A stretch of DNA of 64,000 bases from Phoenix dactylifera (taxonomy: Eukaryota > Streptophyta > Magnoliopsida > Arecales > Arecaceae), in the NCBI RefSeq assembly GCF_009389715.1, contig NC_052402.1:20778956-20842955 (forward strand), given 5' to 3'. Position 1 is the first letter of the stretch, and the number at the start of each line of letters is the position of its first letter. A program made the position numbers and the translations under genes. Shown piece by piece: positions 1 to 9,802 of the stretch. The notes under the pieces were generated by a model. The model saw only the letters and a list, made by a program, of their open reading frames with translations, searched no databases and was not told where the DNA came from.

Positions 1-2505
1 AAGAATGAGATTAACATTATTTTTGCAATAAATTATGGAAAAATTCGTATAAGATGCCATTTTAGGAGTGTCATTTTTGTCCGTGTCTTTTGTATGTGTT
101 TCTGGATGCTTTTACTTCGTGTTTTATCATTCAACTGGATCGATACATGACATCTCTTGGGATGGTTTCATAAATTGCTCGATTTTAGCTCCATGAGTTG
201 AGCAGGGTGTTGAAGCCCTTCATGTCGCGTTTGTTGTCCATGGCCTCTTTGTTCACATTGGCTCTAGAGTTGGGATTGGCGGAGAAGATGTGGACGAATC
301 GCCCTTCTTCATGTCGAGGTGGGCAAGGCAAATGAAGTCGACGATGGCGAGGTTGTCGGGGTGGACAATGTTGTGGAATAGGATGAGGATCGTGGAGAGG
401 TTTGGGTTGTAAAGGAAGTTGGTGAGCAACATAGACGGAGTGATAGACGCTGTCGGGGTTGTAGCATGATAGAGTTTAGGGTGAAGAGCAGGAGAAAGGG
501 GTTGAAGGCAAGCAGAGAATGTGATAGCGAAGTAGTGCATGGGTTGAAACTGAGGGAACAAGAGAAGTATCTTGTCTCCCCGAGGGAAGAAGGTGGTCAC
601 TGAAGGTTGGGCTTCGAAAGATGTCATGATGGACGAAGTGAAGGAGAATGGACGAGTTTTTACTTTGATAGTTGAGTTATAACGAATCCACTTTCTTTTC
701 TTTTGAGGTGAAAAACAATTCGTCTTTCTGGATTTTTGACCTTCCACCAACGTTAAGAATTCTTATTTGTCGAGCTAATTTGGGCGAGGCCATCATTGGG
801 TGGGGAACACAAGGCTTTGTGGTGGGGAAGAGAGGTATGTATAGACCTGCCAGGAGAAAATCAAAGGAACATCAAATGCATGACCACTTTAATTATGGAG
901 CTCACAAGAGAGGTCGTGTAGAACTCATTTAGGCAATGGGAAGAGGAAGAGGGGGCGAAGGAGACTATGGTTAATGGGAAAATAAAGAGATGCTTAATAT
1001 TTGGTTGGAGTTTTTAGAGGAGAGAGATAAGAAAGTACCTTCCACCCTGGAAATAAAATTTTCGCATTTCATTAGAAAGAAAAATCAACATAGGCTATGG
1101 AAAAGTCCAATTTCCACCAGCTGAGAATTAAGATATAATTTTTTTTTTCCAAAAGTTCCTTTAAGCTTTTAGTGAGAATAGCGTAAGTTTTTTTTCTTTT
1201 TATAAAAGGTATAATAGGCATTTTGCACCACTACATATACTTTGCCTAACCAAATATAAGTCACTCTAGAATATGTCAATTTTTTATGGTCAACCAAACA
1301 TGCAAAGCCACTTTTTCATGTATCATATAAGTGAGCATTAGTTTCATAGAAAAATATTCGAGTGAGGAGAAATTCTTCTCGAGAACTAAATTAGTTCGTA
1401 TTGATCTAGTCGGGCCAATTAAATGGAGGGTAAAAGTTTCCAAGATTATGTACAGTGGATGCAAATGAAAATAATATTTTAAAAGGGTCGATTTTGCAAG
1501 AATGTAATCGTGCAAATTTTTCTATAATTTACGATAAGTTTTACTAGAAGGAGGTATTTATAGGAGAATTATGGGCTGTTGGCAGTTGGGCACTTGGCAA
1601 CCTCATCCAAGCTCTTGCATAATATATAATTGAGGCTTATATGTTCAACAAAACCTGTATCTGTTTTTCCAATATTTTGCCCTTTTTATGTACTTTCTGA
1701 AAGAGCACAGTACAACCTTCCACCAATTTTTATATTTTGTCTTTTTATGTACCTTCTAAAAAAGCACCATGCAACCTTCCACCAATATTTGCATGCAATA
1801 TGCTGAACCAACCTCCCAATTTAGTTGTTCAATCCAGCCTATGACCGTCTTCAATTTGTGGTCTGTATAATTCTTGCTCTTGGCAGTCCTCCTCAATAGC
1901 CTGACCTCTCACCAATCTTGATGAAATTAATATTTAAACAGTTTGCAGGTATGTCCACCAAGAGGCTAAACCGGGGGCTACTCGAACTGTTATTGTTGTT
2001 GTTTTTGAGAGAAAGGAGGGCTAAGCCTACCATAGACATTATGTTTATTAATATAAACCATATGATAGATACAGTTCAAGATAAGTCTCAGTCTCAAAAA
2101 AGACTCGTTTTTCATCAATAAAAATGCGTACTCGTGGAGATGGAACATTCTCACTCACTTCTGCTGTAAATCATTAATCTACATACATTTACAAGCACTG
2201 CAGTTCATCATAAATACAAACAATCCATTTTAAGCTTTTTAAGAAGCAATCCATTTGCTACCGCTGGCTAAGTACAAAAGAGTAACGGCCATCTGTTTGC
2301 ACAAAAAGAGTAACGTGGAGAGCTGGTGCGGCAGCAATGGACGGAGACCCTGAAACATTTTTCAGTAAATACTTTTTCAAAAAAAAAAAAATCCAGTAAA
2401 TAGAAATATTCTTCGGTGCTCTAAATAATGCAGTTTTCCCTACAAAATAGGAAACAGAAAGTCGATAAAGAGGGCGGTGTGATGGGCTGTACCTGTCTCA
2501 GTAGG
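1..2505. other. Intergenic DNA left of the NLR gene, no convincing gene
   Basis: No gene is recognised here. A 165-codon open frame on the minus strand (253-750) has no domain I can name and its codon content is unremarkable; it could be a decayed gene fragment, so I do not call it coding. The DNA is moderately AT-rich. Around 1,930-2,120 a stretch with GTTGTTGTT and a trailing AATAAAA resembles the 3' part of an old retroposon, but the match is too weak to name. The last 400 bases lie downstream of the NLR stop codon and may include its 3' untranslated region. Confidence 0.4.
1681..1797. repeat. Imperfect tandem duplication, about 59-bp unit, two copies
   Basis: Two adjacent copies start at 1,681 and 1,740. 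Each begins with CTTTTTATGTA and contains CAACCTTCCACCAAT. They differ by several substitutions, so the duplication is not recent. Confidence 0.75.
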
Positions 2506-5500
2506 CTACCAAACCACATCATGCGACTTTTTCATCATTTTCCTGTGCCTTTGCAATTGCTCCGTCAACACCGGATGACAATTATTGAAATGTAAATCTT
2601 CTAGGGATGAAGGCAGGCCCTTCTCTGGCAGCGAGCGGATCTCAGGGCAATTTGATATCGTCAAACGTTGGAGGGTGGAAAGGCTATGCAACTCTGTTGG
2701 CAGGGACTGAAGATTGTTGCAATTTACAAGAAATACCCATCTGAGAGATTTCAGTCCTTGCAACCATAATTGCTCCTCTCCAGCGAATAATATGAGTTCA
2801 GTTGAGCCCCAGATTCGGAGTATTTCAAGTGAGGGCGGGGTGATTGTGGAGAACAGCACCTTGACCAGGGCAGTGTCGTCGATGTGCAGGAAGCGAAGAC
2901 GTGCGAAACCCTCGCCCTGCTCTTCCTCATTAGCCAATACCGTGAGCCGAGGACATCCACTTACCGTCAAATTTTCAAATGATTTGAGAGCTCGTAAGTC
3001 CCCTAGCGACCTCAGTTCTCCGCAGTCCCGAATAGTCAAATTTCTGAGAGCAATCATGTGGCCGAGCACTTCTCCTGGAAGAGATGTTATGTGTGGGCAG
3101 CGGTTTAACTTCAATGAGGTAAGAGAGGTGAGATTGTGCAGGCAGCCGGGTAGTGACTCATCCAGATGACCACATGAATCCAATGCAAGCCATCGGATAG
3201 AAGAGGGAAGGATCAATTGCACTGGGGACGGGAGCAAGGGACAGTCCTTGATTCTCAAATTCTCGAGGGAGAGAAAGTCTTTAAACCTTTCCATTGGCAA
3301 CCGCACAACCTTTTGACAGTCAGCAATCGTCAAGTCCCTGATAGCTGGCAGGTGGTGTGACGACAGCCATCGCTCCAGATTTACCAGGTTTGGACACCGG
3401 CAGATACGCATGTGAGTAATTGAAGAGGTCCTGCTGCTGTTTCTGCTGTGCTGTGTCATACTGCTCTCATCGGTAAAACCATGGTCTCCGTCCCTTGATT
3501 CTCGGAGCATATTTATTCCCACATTCCAAAGGTATAATTCTCTGAGCGAGGGAGGGAGGCAGGGTAAACCCCTTAGCTTGGGACAGTTCTGGATATGGAG
3601 CTTAAGCAGTCGAGGAAATACTTGGATACCTTCTGCGCTGAACCATTCTTCCCATTCCAACATGTCTGAAATCTTCAGCTCTTTCAGTAATAGGAATCCT
3701 TTGACCTCTGGAGAGCCATAGAATTCATGACCAACTTGCTTCACCTCATGCATATTTTTGATGCGCAGAATCTCGAGGGATGGCAGCTGTCCAAGAGATG
3801 GAAGTTGCCCGCAGCTTTGGATATTTTCTAGGCAAATAGCTTTCAAATTTTTGAGCGATTGTGGCTCCAGCCAACTTGGAAATCGGACACCGCCATAGTT
3901 TCTGATTTCCAGCCTTCGGAGATTGGAATGTGGTTTGAGGCCTTCAAGTACCTCAACATGGTTCCCTGAGCTGGTGCTTCTATCAATATTCCATACCAAG
4001 GCCAATTCATCAAGGTACTGTTTATTATTCAGCTTAGCCTGACTGGCCTCTTCCTCACTTTCGATGCTCTCAAGATTTTTAATGCAAATTCTTCCATGAA
4101 GCTGTATCATGTCCTTTAATTCTTCAATCTTGTGCCCTCTCTGCTTTACAACTTTGAATACCCGCAACTCTTGGAGATATGTTAACTTGCTGATATCAGC
4201 CAACATACAAATTGTCTCCTCATCTGCTTTAAGCTGCCTTAATTTAACTAGGTTGGTCATGCGTGTAGGAAAATTTTCAATTGGGCAGCCAGATATATTT
4301 AACACCTGAAGATTGTAAAGGTTACACAGTGATTCAGGCAACCTTCGAATTTTGTTGATAGAGATATCAAGGTATCGAAGATGTTTTAAATTGCCAATAC
4401 TTTCAGGCAATTCTTTGATCCCACAATTCTCTAATTTCAACACACGGATCTTTGTTGACACTCTGAACAAGTAATCAAGCATAGAATCAAAGTTTGCATC
4501 ATACAAATTCTCAAAGACAAGGGTGCGTAGATTCTTATAATTGGCAAAGTCCATTAGCGTACTTGGCTCCAGATTCTCAGTACATATTGATAGGTGTCGA
4601 AGCCTGCTAGGAATTTCTTGCCACTTACCATCTTCTATTCTTAGATGTTCATCGACTGAGACAGATTGAACCAGATCGTGTATCAAATCATGCATCACAT
4701 ATACATCCTCCCATTTATGCTGAAAGAAAGATCTGTCAAACAAATCATGGAAGAACTCACTCCCTACCTCTTCAATCCGCACATTTCCTTGAGGTACAAT
4801 GAAGCCTTGTGCCATCCAGACTTGGACTAGCCCGTCTTTTGTGTATGCGTAATCTTTAGGAAATATAGAACAATATGCAACACACTGCTTCAGATATCCA
4901 GGTAGGTACTGATAGCTCAACTGTAGGACTGGTATAATGTCATCTTCACGTTGTTTTAGTTCCCATATTTCACTGTTCATGATGGTTCTCCAATGCCTCT
5001 CATCCCAGTCTAAATTCAATAGGCCTCCTAGCGTCTTTGCTGCAAGTGGAGATCCCTTCAGCCTGTCAGCAATCTTCCTACCAATAGCTTCCAACTCAGG
5101 ATATTCTTTGGGATTCTGAGAACCAAATGCATGTCTACTGAAAAATTCCCAATAGGCATCATTTGCTAAACCCTCTAAGAAGACTGCCTCCATTGTGCCC
5201 ATCATCTCTGCAACCTTTTGAGATCTAGTTGTTACCAAAATCTTGCTTCCCTGCAGCCCGGACCTTAATGGCGCAGACAGACGATCCCATTCGTTGTGGC
5301 CATCATTCCAGATGTCATCAAGGACGAGCAGGAATCTCTTTGACATTATCTTCTCCTTGAGGATCTCTTGGAGACAATTCAAATTTTGGTGATCACAGAG
5401 TCTCTCCCGGGTAACAGACTCTATTATCTCTTTAGTTAGCCTTTTCACATCAAAATTATCAGACACGCAAACCCAAATCTTTAAATCAAAATAACCATTC

Positions 5501-6228
5501 ACCTTCTGATCATTGTAAATGAGCTGAGCAAGCGTAGTTTTTCCGATCCCTCCAATACCGACCACTGGCAAAATAGAAACACTGTCTTTCTTTTGTCTCT
5601 TTAAACAAACACGGAGACGATCATCACCGGGTTCAGTTGCATATCCCGACTTTAATAGCAGCTTTATCACCTTTTCTTTTTCTTTTTCTCGCCCGAACAC
5701 TTCGGTTTCAGTTAAGAATGAGCTCGTCTCTCGTCTCGCCGATCTCTGATATTTTTTTCCTTCATCATCTATATCCAGGAGTCTGATGATTTTTTCCATA
5801 TCATCAGCAATGCTATCTAACCTCCCCATAACCTCCCTCACTTTAGCCATAGCATCACCGTCTCGATGGAACACATTTCTGGCAAGTGTAAGAGAAGAAG
5901 ATAAGAAGTTACCTCTCTGATTCTCTTGGCTTTCAGCCTTTTGCTGCAGGAGTTGGTATTCGAATTCGTCCAGTAAGTCTTCGGCATCGTATGCGGCGTC
6001 TTTGAAATCTTGGAGGATTTGGGCAAGGTTGTCGTCTTTGGTGCGCCTCTTCTCGGCGCTTGTAAGGATGAAGCGTGTCCGTAGCAAGGTAGTGCGCAGC
6101 CTCTTGAGGTCATCCTGAAGCCCCGAGTGCCGCGCGAACTGCTGGATGGCATCGGAGGTCACCTGGCCGACCAAGTTGTCCAGCACGGTGGAAGCGATGG
6201 ATCCTCCAACTGATAGTAGTGCCTCCAT
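2506..6228 (-). CDS. CC-NB-LRR disease resistance protein (RGA-like NLR), intact single exon
   Basis: Intracellular immune receptor of the coiled-coil NLR class; the ligand is unknown. The ATG at 6,228 gives 1,240 residues; the open frame extends three codons further only by using TTG. Residues 1 to about 150 form the Rx-type coiled coil with an EDLLDEF motif near 83-89. The NB-ARC domain follows: P-loop GIGGIGKTT (224-232), kinase-2 LLVLDDIW (300-307), RNBS-B GSKILVTTR (327-335), RNBS-D around CVAYCSIFPKDYAY, and MHD (512-514). About 20 irregular leucine-rich repeats fill residues 550-1,230. The usual GLPL motif reads GSPL (392-395). No stop or frameshift interrupts the frame, and length and motif order are normal for the RGA/R1B type. 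Transposons surround it, but none enters the coding region. Short + strand frames inside it are shadows. Confidence 0.96.
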   Translation of the reverse strand: MEALLSVGGSIASTVLDNLVGQVTSDAIQQFARHSGLQDDLKRLRTTLLRTRFILTSAEKRRTKDDNLAQILQDFKDAAYDAEDLLDEFEYQLLQQKAESQENQRGNFLSSSLTLARNVFHRDGDAMAKVREVMGRLDSIADDMEKIIRLLDIDDEGKKYQRSARRETSSFLTETEVFGREKEKEKVIKLLLKSGYATEPGDDRLRVCLKRQKKDSVSILPVVGIGGIGKTTLAQLIYNDQKVNGYFDLKIWVCVSDNFDVKRLTKEIIESVTRERLCDHQNLNCLQEILKEKIMSKRFLLVLDDIWNDGHNEWDRLSAPLRSGLQGSKILVTTRSQKVAEMMGTMEAVFLEGLANDAYWEFFSRHAFGSQNPKEYPELEAIGRKIADRLKGSPLAAKTLGGLLNLDWDERHWRTIMNSEIWELKQREDDIIPVLQLSYQYLPGYLKQCVAYCSIFPKDYAYTKDGLVQVWMAQGFIVPQGNVRIEEVGSEFFHDLFDRSFFQHKWEDVYVMHDLIHDLVQSVSVDEHLRIEDGKWQEIPSRLRHLSICTENLEPSTLMDFANYKNLRTLVFENLYDANFDSMLDYLFRVSTKIRVLKLENCGIKELPESIGNLKHLRYLDISINKIRRLPESLCNLYNLQVLNISGCPIENFPTRMTNLVKLRQLKADEETICMLADISKLTYLQELRVFKVVKQRGHKIEELKDMIQLHGRICIKNLESIESEEEASQAKLNNKQYLDELALVWNIDRSTSSGNHVEVLEGLKPHSNLRRLEIRNYGGVRFPSWLEPQSLKNLKAICLENIQSCGQLPSLGQLPSLEILRIKNMHEVKQVGHEFYGSPEVKGFLLLKELKISDMLEWEEWFSAEGIQVFPRLLKLHIQNCPKLRGLPCLPPSLRELYLWNVGINMLRESRDGDHGFTDESSMTQHSRNSSRTSSITHMRICRCPNLVNLERWLSSHHLPAIRDLTIADCQKVVRLPMERFKDFLSLENLRIKDCPLLPSPVQLILPSSIRWLALDSCGHLDESLPGCLHNLTSLTSLKLNRCPHITSLPGEVLGHMIALRNLTIRDCGELRSLGDLRALKSFENLTVSGCPRLTVLANEEEQGEGFARLRFLHIDDTALVKVLFSTITPPSLEILRIWGSTELILFAGEEQLWLQGLKSLRWVFLVNCNNLQSLPTELHSLSTLQRLTISNCPEIRSLPEKGLPSSLEDLHFNNCHPVLTEQLQRHRKMMKKSHDVVW

Positions 6229-6244
6229 ATCGATCAATTTTGGA

Positions 6245-6250
<6 letters not shown>

Positions 6251-6288
<38 letters not shown>
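6251..6288. repeat. (GA)19 microsatellite just upstream of the NLR start
   Basis: An uninterrupted GA run lies 23 bases upstream of the NLR ATG. On the coding strand it reads as CT repeats, like the pyrimidine-rich leaders of many plant genes. It probably lies in the 5' untranslated region and is likely to vary in length between individuals. Confidence 0.9.
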
Positions 6289-6291
<3 letters not shown>

Positions 6292-6480
6292 CCTCTAGGA
6301 AATAGACTTGCTTTCCGTCTTATTGTCATCCACACATTCAGCCGGAGTAAAATAGATTAAGCAAGTTGCTTTCTATAGACTTGCTTTCTACTTCAATCGT
6401 ACAGGTTGTCTATATATGATGTTAAAAAAAATCCATGACGGAGTGGCGGGCATCAGGCTGAAGTAGTCAAAAATAAATAT
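6289..6480 (-). promoter_or_regulatory. Probable promoter region of the NLR gene
   Basis: A TATA-like stretch, ATCATATATA on the minus strand, sits at 6,411-6,420, about 190 bases before the ATG, which leaves room for a leader with the CT repeat. A short direct repeat (ATAGACTTGCTTTC) occurs twice, near 6,302 and 6,377. There is no transcript evidence; this is placement by position only. Confidence 0.35.
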
Positions 6481-6594
6481 CTTATATTGATGGCGAACGG
6501 AGGGATCTGCCAATGGAGAGCCTCCGGTTCAATACAGAGAAGCAGCAGCAAAAATGTTGCGCAGATCTCTCCATGATTGTGCCCTGCAACCAAT

Positions 6595-6757
6595 TTCAGT
6601 AAGTGGATTTGTCATGATTCAAAAGTCAATAGCTAGAAACATGAGTATATCTAGAAACACCAACAGCTGCACGCCTGTGATGCAAACCTTTATTTTAACG
6701 TTATATATATATTTTTTCAGTAAGTGGATTTGTCATGATTCAAAAGTCAGTAGCTAG

Positions 6758-6760
<3 letters not shown>
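6595..6760. repeat. 45-bp direct repeat, two copies 76 bp apart
   Basis: Copies at 6,595-6,639 and 6,716-6,760 differ by one base in 45. Each starts TTCAGTAAGTGGATTTGTC. The second copy runs straight into the TA microsatellite. This is a local segmental duplication without coding sense. Confidence 0.85.

Positions 6761-6823
<63 letters not shown>
6761..6823. repeat. (TA)31 microsatellite
   Basis: A perfect TA run of 63 bases that can fold on itself and is likely hypervariable. Confidence 0.95.
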
Positions 6824-6826
<3 letters not shown>

Positions 6827-7833
6827 CATGGGCCAGATGTCTTGTGAAGTAGTTTCCTCTCACATCCGAGAGGCCTCATTGGCTCGTTCTTCGGAGGATA
6901 TAAAACTTCTATAAAAATCTATATTTTTCTAAATAAATATTCTTTAAATTAAATTTAGATAAAAAATAATTTATTCATATTTTTATGTATTGGAAAATAG
7001 TTTCAGATTCTGTTACTTATACTCTTTTATATTACTATTTTCCGGATTAGTTTCTCAAAACTATCCATATTTTCCATAATATTCTTTACTATATAAATAT
7101 TATATTATATTATATTATATATTATCATATAATGATATTTTAATAATATATCATATTATAATTAAAATAATATATTATACTAGAATAATAATATAATAAC
7201 ATATTATTATATGATAATACTATTGCATTATATATTATATTATATTATATTATATTATAATAATATAACATATATTATATCATCTTGTCATATTATTATA
7301 TTATTATAAGGTTAGGGATATTTTAGAAATAAAATAATAAGGTTATTTTTCTACTTGAGAAAACAATAACTTACAATTCTTATAGGTAGGTAAGAATTTT
7401 CCTCTATTTCATGAGTAAATGTTAATCATGGAAAAATAATTTATTCATATAGAGAAGCATAAAAATATGGGTAGGTTAAGTTGATAAATTTTTTCATGAT
7501 ATTTACCCACTAAATAATAGTGTCTAAAAGATTTTAACATAAGAGCTGGAGTTTAATGTGTCCTGGTATCTAATTTGTCCACTGCTCTATCATGGATTTT
7601 TTTGATATTATATCTAGACAACATGTATGAATGTTTAAATTAATCAGTTCTTTGCTTTCTCTATTTAATTCCCGCTAAATTAAATGCATGGATGACAGTA
7701 AGAGAGAGAGAGACAAAGTTGACTTATCCTGTTGAGCATTATCTAATCTCCTATCTTTCTGAAATAGACATGCTGCCAACAAACCAAACAAACGAGTAGG
7801 GCAACAGGACTTAAAAAAATATTTAAATCATCA
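6824..7833. other. AT-rich intergenic stretch left of the hAT-A insertion
   Basis: Between about 7,080 and 7,310 the sequence is almost only A and T, made of irregular TATTATAT blocks that can form extended hairpins. No coding frame is seen. Bases just before 7,834 should continue the older hAT-B element that hAT-A landed in, but I cannot follow its protein past the insertion point. Confidence 0.5.
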
Positions 7834-7854
7834 CTAAGGATTAGGGCTGGAAGT

Positions 7855-8070
7855 GGGCCGGGCCGGGTCGGGCCAAACCCCTACCCAAGCCCGGCCCGAA
7901 TTTTTTTCCCGGGCTTCGGGCCGGGCCGGGGCCCGAAAAATTTTTAAGAAACAAGGCCCGAGCCCGGCCCGAGCCCGGCCCGAGCCCATTTGGGCCGGCC
8001 CAGTTGGGCCCTAACCTGGGCCGGCCCGTTTGGGCCAGCTCGTTTGGGCCAGCCCGATCCCTAGCCCGGC
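7855..8070. repeat. GC-rich subterminal repeats, left end of hAT-A
   Basis: Many copies of GGGCC, CGGGC and GCCCG in both orientations follow the left TIR. Subterminal motif clusters are the known binding sites of hAT transposases; assigning that role here is inference. Confidence 0.75.
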
Positions 8071-8293
8071 CCAAAAAGGAAAACAAGTCTTTGAACAAGC
8101 AAAACAACCTATAATATAAGAAAAAGAAGGCATGCCTACAATGCTGCATCAAAAAGGATAAAGAGACTAACCAAGATGTTAGGAAGCTTTACAGTAACTT
8201 TCTCTCAGTTTTGGTAGTAAGAAGGGCCACCAAGATGATTTCTTGATTGCTAGATATAGTTAATATGTGTAGACAAAATCTCAAGAGACTAAC

Positions 8294-8718
8294 CATCTGG
8301 AGGAATTCATTCCAGGAATGCACTTTCACTCCAGAGTTAGTGGCAGCATCAATCTGTTCCCTTGTTGTTGAAGCAAATGAAACAATCGCTGTGATCAGAT
8401 AGAAGTCAGCAAGATGTCAGCCAAAGACGTTTAAACAACTGGGTTACTGGAGTACACAATATCACTATTCAGAACTTTTAATTCACACATTTCAGTCGCT
8501 GAGCAGATTTGCAATCGGCAGATAGAATCTGCAAAACGAGAGTTGGTTTAGAGTTCAAGAACAGAACATGCCATATGGTCGAAAAATAATGCTCAATGCC
8601 AAAGGAACCAGAATATTGGAAAGAAAGTACTAGATGCTTACTTCTTTCATGTTCTTATCTTGGACAAAAACAACATCAACTTCAGCATGCTCTATTATGT
8701 AATTGATAGCCCCTGATC
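8294..8718 (-). pseudogene. Captured fragment of a long-chain acyl-CoA synthetase gene (three exons) inside hAT-A
   Basis: Three exons join in one frame. Exon 8,642-8,718 encodes SGAINYIIEHAEVD then VVFVQDKNMKE. Exon 8,489-8,528 encodes ILSADCKSAQRLK. Exon 8,294-8,388 encodes IVSFASTTREQ, then NSGVKVHSWNEFLQM. Each follows an AG acceptor; donors are GTAAGC, GTGTGA and GTTAGT. The series matches the N-terminal half of plant LACS proteins (family motifs GAVNYIxxHAE, FVQDKK, DCKSAxRLK, VxxxSWxEFL), which activate fatty acids with CoA. The ATP/AMP signature and the rest of the enzyme are absent, so this is a gene fragment. Introns are kept, so it was copied at DNA level. It lies downstream of the transposase in the same orientation and could be read in its transcript. 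Confidence 0.85.
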
Positions 8719-9802
8719 CTGTTGCCATAAAAAGGCTGAGAGGCATTATGATAGAATATGTTGAATATTTAAACAGAATGCTATGGAAAACTGGATGCTT
8801 TTTTTCTTTTTTTGCAGCAACAAAAGCGGAACATCCATCAATGTAAAAATGGATTAATAACAACATAAATAACATCTTCTCAAGTTATAATTTTAAGCTT
8901 AACACAAAGCATCTTGATCAACCTACCGGGCTTCGTAGAGGAACATCAAGGTACGATGCAATAAGCAATACAGCCTGCAAAGCAAGGAAGAAAATAAATA
9001 ACAAGCCGACCCTGATAATCGATGAAATAGAATCTCCTGAGAAATATTTGTTTCATCTCAGTATACACTCCAGAAACCAAGAAACAGCAATAATATGAAA
9101 GATATTAAAAATGAAACATTGATCAATAACAATTATTGGGACATTCTAAAATCACTTGAAGACCAAACCTGCCACCCAATTTTCTGCTCTTCTGGAACTA
9201 CAGCTGGTTCCATGGTTCATCATAAAGTCACTGAAGCAACCCAGCAATGGATAATAGTGCACTTACCTTTAAAGAACCACAAAGAAACAGTAGATATACG
9301 GATCAAAATTCAGCTTTATAATGTCATTCCCCTGAGTGGTTCCATATGCTGCTCTTGTAAACATACAAGCAAAAATGTCGACAAGCAAACAACCTATTCA
9401 ACTTAAATCAAATATAAGATGGAACAAGTAGGCAATCAGACAGATCATTAACAAAATAGCATCTGATGGTTTGAAGATAACTTGCAAAAAAATTCATTCC
9501 ATGCAACCAACTGCAACGATACAACTGAAACCAAATAAAAGGATTCCATCAAAAACAGGAAGATAAAAAAAATCATCGGCCTGAAGTCGTTGTTCCCTGC
9601 ACAATAAGTTAATAACTAGATCTGATGAGGGTATCGTCATTCAGTTCTCCGAAATTGCCCACTCCAGGAGTCCAGGGTGTCGTCATCTACATTCAACGTT
9701 ACAGAACTCGAGCAATTTGCAACTGTTAACACAAATCAATCATAAATGTTTAAATTATAAGTACAATAAGCAAATAAAAAATATTAGATAAATTTAAAAG
9801 AT
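8719..9802. other. Unassigned interior of hAT-A between the LACS exons and the transposase
   Basis: About 1.1 kb without a recognised gene. A minus-strand segment at about 8,926-8,975 is bounded by AG and GTAGGT and may be a degraded earlier LACS exon, but the frame is unconvincing. Another exon-like piece at about 9,268-9,370 (minus) has an open reading and a GTAAGT at its end; its source is unknown. This DNA may be more of the captured gene, mostly intron. Confidence 0.4.

Noticed and set aside
253-750. 165-codon minus-strand frame as a gene
   Set aside because: No recognisable domain, no paralogue in the window, and the sequence on either side gives no support for exons.
1918-2121. Possible SINE tail with GTTGTTGTT
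   Set aside because: No box A/B promoter or target duplication could be identified.
8630-8875. 81-codon minus-strand frame as an independent protein
   Set aside because: Only its last part is coding (LACS exon 8,642-8,718); the first part is intron read-through.
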